From Gemmataceae bacterium (GTDB taxonomy: Bacteria > Planctomycetota > Planctomycetia > Gemmatales > Gemmataceae), in assembly GCA_022616435.1 (NCBI GenBank), contig JAKEET010000154.1, positions 1-64,000 of the forward strand: a stretch of DNA of 64,000 nucleotides, written 5' to 3'. The position numbers and the translations under genes are program-made. This document shows positions 58,799 to 64,000 of the stretch, one piece after another. A model generated the notes under the pieces. That model had not been told where the DNA came from. It did not search any database and saw only the letters and a program-made list of their open reading frames with translations. Numbering within the stretch: the stretch's first letter is position 1; the number at the start of each line of letters is the position of its first letter.

Positions 58799-60037
58799 AT
58801 GTCCAAACTAAACGTTTCCCGCCGCCGCTTCCTCACCACCACCGCCGCCGCCTCCGCCCTCGCCCTCCCCGCCTCGGCCAAGGCCGCGGGCGCCAACGAG
58901 CGCCTCAACATCGGCCTCATCGGCACCGGCGGCCGTTGCCGGCACCTGATGCAGGCGCTCGCCAAGGTTCCCAACACGCGCATGATGGCCCTGTGCGACG
59001 TGTACGAGCCGCACCTGCAGCAGGCTCAGAAACTCGCCGCGCCCAACGCGGCAACCTATCGCGATTATCACGAGCTGCTGCGCAACAAGGATGTTCACGC
59101 CGTGCTCATCGCCTCGCCGGATCACTGGCACGTGCCGATGACCATCGACGCCATGGCCGCCGGCAAGGATGTCTATGTCGAGAAGCCGCTGACCCACAAG
59201 ATGGAGGAAGGCCGCCGCATCCTCGACGCCCAAGCCAAGCACCGGAAGATCGTACAGATCGGCACGCAGCAGCGCAGCATGCCGCACATCATCCGCGCCA
59301 GGGAGCTGGTCGCCGCCGGCCGGCTCGGCACGGTCCACAAGGTCCATCTCACCTGGAACCGCAACAGCGACCGCGTTCGCCGCGGGCCGCAGAACGTCGA
59401 TCCCAAGCGGCTCGACTGGAAGCGCTTCCTCGGCAACGCCCCCGAACAGCCCTTCGACGATTACCGCTTCCGCAACTGGCGCTGGTTCTGGGATTTCGGC
59501 AACGGCATCCTCACCGACCTGATGGTCCACTGGATCGACGTGGCCCACTGGATCCTGAACCTGCAGACGCCGGTCCGCGCCGTCAGCATGGGCGGCTTCA
59601 ACACCGCCATGGGTGTCTGGCAAACGCCGGACACGATCCAGACGCTGCTGACGTATCGCAAGAACGAACGAGACGACCCCAACCGTGAGATCCAGGTCTA
59701 CTTCGAAGGCACGTTCTGCAACGCCTATCGCGGCGCGATGATCACGTTCATGGGGAGCGAGGCGACGTTGTACATTGACCGCGGCCGCTTCGAGCTGATC
59801 CCCGAGCCGCGCTTCAAGCAGAAACCGGAGGAGATGATCCTCGGCACCGGCACGCGCGGCCGCGATTTCTACGAGCGCCCCGACGGCGAACTCTTGCACC
59901 TGCAGAACTGGGTCGATGCGATCCGCAACAACCGTCAGCCGAGCGCCCCGATCGAAGCCGGCGTGACCGCGGCGGCAGCGGCGCACCTGGGCAACGAGGC
60001 GTATCGGCAGAACCGGGTGGCGGTGGGGAAGGGATGA
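58799..60037 (+). CDS. Gfo/Idh/MocA oxidoreductase with Tat-type leader
   Basis: A 412-residue exported oxidoreductase. The leader SRRRFLTTTAAASALALPA is near the N-terminus, the dinucleotide-binding region is RLNIGLIGTGGRCRHLMQAL, and GKDVYVEKPLTHKMEEG carries the catalytic-region EKP motif. HWIDVAHWILNLQTP follows later. The substrate is unknown. The ATG at 58799 has GAGG 6 nt upstream; an ATG at 58787 overlaps the stop of the previous gene. It is a shorter relative of the protein at 42758-44218. Confidence 0.92.
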   Translation: MSKLNVSRRRFLTTTAAASALALPASAKAAGANERLNIGLIGTGGRCRHLMQALAKVPNTRMMALCDVYEPHLQQAQKLAAPNAATYRDYHELLRNKDVHAVLIASPDHWHVPMTIDAMAAGKDVYVEKPLTHKMEEGRRILDAQAKHRKIVQIGTQQRSMPHIIRARELVAAGRLGTVHKVHLTWNRNSDRVRRGPQNVDPKRLDWKRFLGNAPEQPFDDYRFRNWRWFWDFGNGILTDLMVHWIDVAHWILNLQTPVRAVSMGGFNTAMGVWQTPDTIQTLLTYRKNERDDPNREIQVYFEGTFCNAYRGAMITFMGSEATLYIDRGRFELIPEPRFKQKPEEMILGTGTRGRDFYERPDGELLHLQNWVDAIRNNRQPSAPIEAGVTAAAAAHLGNEAYRQNRVAVGKG

Positions 60038-60112
60038 GGGCAGGTCTCTCTGACCGGTTTGACGAAACGCGCGGCGCCGTGGAGAATACGAGCGCAGCGA
60101 TGGACAACGGTT

Positions 60113-60313
60113 ATGCACCAGATTCGCATTCCTGAAAAGCACTGGGGAGAAGTCTGGCGAACGCTGGTCGCTTCGGGACCGATTTCTCGGGTCAGCGAAC
60201 AACCGGTTTACGTCATTAGCGACCGGCAACTCCGACTTCTTCGGCGGAAAAAGCTCCCCTTCGAATTGCTTGGGCCGCCGAACGGCGACTCCAAGGGCCC
60301 TCGCCATGGCTAG
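60113..60313 (+). CDS. Small hypothetical protein
   Basis: A 66-residue protein, MHQIRIPEKHWGEVWRTLVA then PVYVISDRQLRLLRRKKLPF. I do not recognise it. Its stop overlaps the start of the next short frame by 8 nt, a coupled arrangement. The ribosome-binding site is weak, so the start could differ. Confidence 0.45.
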   Translation: MHQIRIPEKHWGEVWRTLVASGPISRVSEQPVYVISDRQLRLLRRKKLPFELLGPPNGDSKGPRHG

Positions 60314-60446
60314 GCGTGCGCGACGATATGATTTCTATCTGCCCCTCGCGTCCAACGACGGACAAGCTGTTCCGAACGCGTACTTTGACGAGGTCGAGCG
60401 CTCGCTCTTGCGACGGTTCGGCGGGATTACGTCGCAACAGCTTTGA
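60306..60446 (+). pseudogene. Truncated small gene coupled to the preceding one
   Basis: The 46-codon frame MARRARRYDFYLPLASNDGQ ... YFDEVERSLLRRFGGITSQQ ends abruptly. Planctomycete and cyanobacterial proteins beginning with RYDFYLPLxxNDG and reaching RFGG(I/L)T are, as I recall, about 100-130 residues long, so the downstream part seems lost. It is followed directly by a reverse-oriented fragment of another small gene. Confidence 0.45.
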
Positions 60447-60486
60447 GCTTGTCCTTGACTTTGCCTGAGTAGACGACATTGAACTC
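60427..60486 (-). pseudogene. Fragment similar to the toxin-like gene at 58479
   Basis: On the minus strand the frame reads EFNVVYSGKVKDKLKAVAT and stops. It resembles FSVSYSGKIVKVIQELRF at the start of the gene at 58479-58790. No start or remaining domain is present. It overlaps the end of the truncated frame at 60306-60446 on the other strand. Confidence 0.35.
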
Positions 60487-60650
60487 GGCGACCAAGGCAA
60501 AGACGGTGACGCACCATCGGGCCAGCGCACTGGCCGCGACCGCGGCGCGGCCGCGACATCGTCCTGGCGTCCCGATCGTTCCCGCTGTAAAATGCGGGAG
60601 CTTCGCCATCAATTCCTGCGCACCGCGCCGACGCCCGAGGATGTCACCCC

Positions 60651-61997
60651 ATGGACCCCAGCGCTGCCGCCAGTGAAGCTCCCGCCAAGGACCCGTACAT
60701 GCCGCGCCTGCACCGGCTCGGCGACCTGGTGGTGCCGTCGGCGCCGCAAGACATCGCCTCGGCCGGACTGGAGGAAGGCGCGCTCACCGAGCTGACCTTG
60801 CGGCTGGCCTACGGCGCGACCCGCTTCTCCACCCACTGGGTCGCCCAGCAGCTCCGCCTGTCGATCCCGGTCGTCGATGAAGCGCTGCGGCAACTGGCCA
60901 TCGAGGGGCTCGTCGAGGAACTCTGGCAATCCGGCAAGACCAGCTCCCAGTATCGGATCACGCCCAGCGGCCGCGAGCTGGCGGCGCGGCTCCTGGAAGT
61001 ATGCGCCTACGTCGGCCCGGCGCCCGTGCGTCTGGAGTCGTATGCGGGCATGCTGCGCTGGCAATTCACCAACACGCCGCCCGTGCTGCCGGAGCACGTG
61101 ACGGCCGCCCTGTCGCCGATGGTCCTGTCGCCCAAGACGGCGCAACTGGCGGGCCTGGCGATTTCCTCGGGCCGCAGCCTGTTCGTGTACGGGCCGTCGG
61201 GCAACGGCAAGAGCAGCCTCGGCCGCCACATCCACGCCGCCCTGCAGGGCGACTACTGGATCCCGTACTGCCTGAGCATCGGCAAGTCGGTGATCCGCAT
61301 CTATGACGAGCAATGCCACCAGCGCGTGGACATCGGCGGCGACCGCGTCAACACCATCGACCAGCGCTGGGTGCGCATCCGCCGGCCGCTGATCATCGTC
61401 GGCGGCGAGTTGACGCTGGAAATGCTCGACCTGATCTACAGCCCGGCGCTGCGCTACTACGAAGCCCCGCCCCACCTCAAGGCCAACGGCGGCGTGTTCC
61501 TGGTCGATGACTTTGGCCGCGAGCGCGTCTCGCCCGATCAACTGCTCAATCGCTTCATCACGCCCATGGAGCACCAGCTCGACTACTTCACGCTCTCCAC
61601 CGGCCAGAAGATCCAGTTGCCCTTGCGGCACGTGCTCATCATCGCCACCAACCTGAGCCCGGAATCGGTCACGGACCCCGCCTTCCTGCGGCGCATGGGC
61701 TACCGGCTCTACCTCGGCGCTCCCACGCCGGAACAGTACGCCCGGATCTTCGGCCTGTACGCCCAGCGCGTGGGGACGAGCATCGAACCCGAGGTGATCG
61801 GCGGGCTGCTGGAGCGTTACAAAGCCCAGAATCGCGAGCTGCGCGCCTGCGAGCCGCGCGACCTGATCGATCGCGCCATCGACATCTGCCGCTTCCACAA
61901 CCGGCCGCTGGAGCTGTCGAGCAAGGTGATGGACCTGGCGTGGATCGGGTATTTCGGCGAATCGGCGCGGCGGGTGCAGGACGCGGCGGTGTCGTAG
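60651..61997 (+). CDS. AAA ATPase with winged-helix-like N-terminus
   Basis: A 448-residue protein. Residues 50-115 look like a winged helix (STHWVAQQLRLSIPVVDEAL, then LWQSGKTSSQYRITPSGREL). The ATPase has Walker A GPSGNGKS at 181-188 and Walker B VFLVDD at 282-287, with sensor-like IIATNLSPESV. C-terminal helices follow. It is annotated in some planctomycete genomes as an ATPase with chaperone activity; the actual role is not known. The ATG at 60651 has GAGGATG upstream. Confidence 0.82.
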   Translation: MDPSAAASEAPAKDPYMPRLHRLGDLVVPSAPQDIASAGLEEGALTELTLRLAYGATRFSTHWVAQQLRLSIPVVDEALRQLAIEGLVEELWQSGKTSSQYRITPSGRELAARLLEVCAYVGPAPVRLESYAGMLRWQFTNTPPVLPEHVTAALSPMVLSPKTAQLAGLAISSGRSLFVYGPSGNGKSSLGRHIHAALQGDYWIPYCLSIGKSVIRIYDEQCHQRVDIGGDRVNTIDQRWVRIRRPLIIVGGELTLEMLDLIYSPALRYYEAPPHLKANGGVFLVDDFGRERVSPDQLLNRFITPMEHQLDYFTLSTGQKIQLPLRHVLIIATNLSPESVTDPAFLRRMGYRLYLGAPTPEQYARIFGLYAQRVGTSIEPEVIGGLLERYKAQNRELRACEPRDLIDRAIDICRFHNRPLELSSKVMDLAWIGYFGESARRVQDAAVS

Positions 61998-62165
61998 CTG
62001 CTTTGGTCGGCTCGGCGATAGCGCACTTGGCCATCATGTGCATCATCTGTATCACCGGGCAAATCCCTTCCGAGAACCGCGCTATTCGGCTACACTGCGG
62101 CATGGTAACGATGCCGCGGTTCGCGCGGACATGGAGCCGGGGCAAACCTTCGTCAGGAATAGCGC

Positions 62166-62897
62166 ATGCCACTGCTCGATCATTTTCACCCGCCCCTCAA
62201 CCGTGAACGCCACTGGGAAGGCTTCCACAGCCTCTGGACCAGCGAGCTCGTGCGGCAGTTGAACCGTTCCGTGTTGCCGTCGGATTACGTCGCGGAACCG
62301 ACAATCAAGATCGGCGTCGAAGTCGAAGTGGACGTGGCCACGTTAGAAGAAGGGAAGCGATCGTCCGTCGACAGCAACGGCGGCGTGATGACCGAAGTAT
62401 ACGCCCCGCCGAAGCCGGCCTTGTCCTTCCCCGTCGATTTCGCCGGGCTGCAAACCTTCGAGATCAAGGTTCAAAAAGAAGAGGGTGGCTTGCGCTTGGT
62501 CGCCGCCATCGAGCTGGTCAGCCCGGGCAACAAGGATCGGCCGGCGACGCGGCAGGCGTTTGTTCGCAAATGCGCCACGTACCTGCAAGAAGGAATCTCG
62601 GTCATCATCGTGGACATCGTCACCGAACGATCCGCGAATCTGCACGCCGACTTGATGGAGGCCCTCAACGCGTCGGTCAAGAATCCGGTCGATCAACCGC
62701 GACAGTTGTATGGTGTGGCATACCGATCGCTGATCGGCAGAGACGAGGCTCGGGTGGATGCATGGCCCCAAGCGCTGGCCTTGGGCAAGCCGTTGCCGAC
62801 GCTGCCGTTGTGGCTCGATGTCGATCTCGCCGTGCCGGTCGATCTCGACGAAGCCTATCGCGCGTCATGCGCGACATTGCGGATTCCCAATCACTAA
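62166..62897 (+). CDS. DUF4058 family protein
   Basis: A 243-residue DUF4058 protein starting MPLLDHFHPPLNRERHWEGF, with HSLWTSELVRQLNRSVLPSD, RLVAAIELVSPGNKDRPATR and LQEGISVIIVDIVTERSANL. It parallels the copy at 57277-58017 along the full length but is clearly diverged, so this is not a recent duplication. It lies 52 nt before the sigma-54 activator gene on the same strand. Function unknown. Confidence 0.9.
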   Translation: MPLLDHFHPPLNRERHWEGFHSLWTSELVRQLNRSVLPSDYVAEPTIKIGVEVEVDVATLEEGKRSSVDSNGGVMTEVYAPPKPALSFPVDFAGLQTFEIKVQKEEGGLRLVAAIELVSPGNKDRPATRQAFVRKCATYLQEGISVIIVDIVTERSANLHADLMEALNASVKNPVDQPRQLYGVAYRSLIGRDEARVDAWPQALALGKPLPTLPLWLDVDLAVPVDLDEAYRASCATLRIPNH

Positions 62898-62949
62898 TCG
62901 CCATGCGCACCCCAACCACCGGCGCACATCTTCGAGCGGAGCCCCGCCC

Positions 62950-63900
62950 ATGAACGTCGAGTCCGTCGCGCTCGACTTGTTAGCGATCCTGGTCAGCGAA
63001 CGCGCGGAGCTGCTGGCCCGCGTCGCCGAGCTGGAACAGCGCGGCCGGCAAGAGGTCGATTACCTGCGCGCCGAAATCAAGGGCGAACGCAACCTGCGGA
63101 CCTTGACCGGCGACAGCCCGGCCATGCGGCGCGCGCGGCAGGCGATCGGGCAAGTGGCGGCCACCGACAGCACCGTCCTCATCCTGGGCGAAACCGGGAC
63201 CGGCAAGGAGCTGGTGGCCCGGGCGATCCATCAGCTCAGCCCGCGCCGCGAACGGCTGCTGGTCAGCGTGAATTGCGCCGCCCTGACGCCGACGCTGCTC
63301 TTGAGCGAGCTGTTCGGCCACGAGGCCGGGGCTTTCACGGGGGCCAGCAAGCGCCGCGTCGGCCGGTTCGAGCTGGCCGATCGGGGCACGTTGTTTCTCG
63401 ACGAGATCGCGGAGATTCCGCCGGAAACGCAGGTGCTGCTGCTCCGCGTCTTGCAGGAGCGCAGCTTCGAGCGGGTCGGCGGCAACCAGTCCATCGCGGT
63501 CGACGTGCGGGTGATCGCCGCCACGCACCAGGATTTGCCGGCGCTCGTGCAGGCGGGTCGATTTCGCGCCGACCTCTACTACCGCCTCAACGTCTTCCCC
63601 ATCGCCGTGCCGGCGTTGCGCGACCGGCCGGACGACATCCCCGACCTGGCGCGGCACTTCGTGCACCAGTTCAATCGGCGCATGAACAAGCAAGTGCAAG
63701 CGGTCGCGCCGGCCGCGCTCGTGCGGATGAGGCGCTACCCCTGGCCGGGCAACGTTCGCGAGCTGGAGAACATCGTGGAGCGGGCGATGATCGCGGCGAC
63801 CGGTCCGAATGCCCGGTCGAGGCGATCTACAGCGACAGCGAGGTGCCGGCGCCATGGCAATCGTTCATCGCCCTCAACGCCGAGCGCTCGGCGGCCTTGA
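62950..63900 (+). CDS. Sigma-54 activator, frameshifted or lacking its DNA-binding domain
   Basis: A 316-residue NtrC-type AAA+ protein. Residues 1-45 form a coiled-coil-like start with no receiver domain. The ATPase has Walker A GETGTGKE at 80-87, the sigma-54 contact loop GAFTGA at 127-132, Walker B GTLFLDEI at 146-153 and WPGNVREL at 265-272. After about residue 286 the frame turns into a low-complexity Arg/Ser run and no Fis-type helix-turn-helix follows. The other forward frame from 63805 reads CPVEAIYSDSEVPAPWQSFI and stays open to 63974, which suggests a one-base frameshift. The GGAG 8 nt upstream supports the ATG at 62950. Confidence 0.8.
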   Translation: MNVESVALDLLAILVSERAELLARVAELEQRGRQEVDYLRAEIKGERNLRTLTGDSPAMRRARQAIGQVAATDSTVLILGETGTGKELVARAIHQLSPRRERLLVSVNCAALTPTLLLSELFGHEAGAFTGASKRRVGRFELADRGTLFLDEIAEIPPETQVLLLRVLQERSFERVGGNQSIAVDVRVIAATHQDLPALVQAGRFRADLYYRLNVFPIAVPALRDRPDDIPDLARHFVHQFNRRMNKQVQAVAPAALVRMRRYPWPGNVRELENIVERAMIAATGPNARSRRSTATARCRRHGNRSSPSTPSARRP

Positions 63901-64000
63901 AGGGCGCCGGCGGCCACATCAGCGAGCGGCAGGCAGCGCTCGAAGGACCGGGCTGCGGCAAGCGAACGCGCTAATGATGGTAGCCGCTCATTTGCCCTTC

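Overview
The window comes from a GC-rich planctomycete, most likely a member of the Gemmataceae (inference). The signs are a DUF1501 protein, two secreted Gfo/Idh/MocA oxidoreductases with Tat-type leaders, a PmoA-like DUF6807 protein, DUF4058 and Uma2 genes, many Pro/Ala-rich proteins, and palindromic spacers including a GACGCGTCAGCGAGGG family. No plasmid, phage or CRISPR signature is visible.

Layout. 1-8.3 kb (minus strand): a MoxR/DUF58 pair, a prenyltransferase-fold secreted protein and a 1740-residue PQQ-propeller secreted protein. 8.3-11.6 kb: a patch of decayed gene fragments, DUF1501, a membrane protein and a small-gene/HNH pair. 11.8-15.5 kb: an unusually large Tex RNA-binding protein carrying three Pro/Ala-rich blocks. 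15.5-29 kb: the S10-spc ribosomal operon (rpsJ, rplD, rplW, rplB, rpsS, rplV, rpsC, rplP, rpmC, rpsQ, rplN, rplX, rplE, rpsN, rpsH, rplF, rplR, rpsE, rplO, secY, adk, map). It lacks rplC and rpmD, contains terminator-like hairpins after rpsJ and rplB, and carries an initiator tRNA gene between rpsS and rplV. That tRNA gene is split in the anticodon loop by a 345-nt group I intron, the most striking element of the window.

29-36 kb: an M2-type peptidase, then a minus-strand phenylalanine/tyrosine catabolic operon (phhA, hppD, a fumarylacetoacetase-family gene, hmgA, a flavin reductase-like gene). 36-42.7 kb: a regulatory block with a Ser/Thr kinase, a STAS protein, a principal-type sigma factor, an RsbW-like ATPase, a FlgM-like small protein, a Fur-family regulator, and an overlapping DUF3990 gene pair. 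42.7-49.5 kb (minus strand): an oxidoreductase, an AIM24 protein, and the fatty-acid operon rpmF-plsX-fabD-acpP-fabF. 49.6-57.3 kb: a HIT protein, a dGTPase, a PIN/TRAM protein, a TPR-like lipoprotein or secreted protein, Uma2, DUF6807 and an Ntn-hydrolase. 57.3-64 kb: two DUF4058 genes, a toxin-antitoxin-like pair, a second oxidoreductase, truncated small genes, a winged-helix AAA ATPase and a sigma-54 activator that loses its reading frame before the DNA-binding domain.

Many spacers hold perfect or near-perfect palindromes of several unrelated families, including inside otherwise tight operons and twice inside coding sequence. This gives the region a strongly hairpin-punctuated architecture. 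All functional calls rest on reading the translated sequence by eye; no database search was run.
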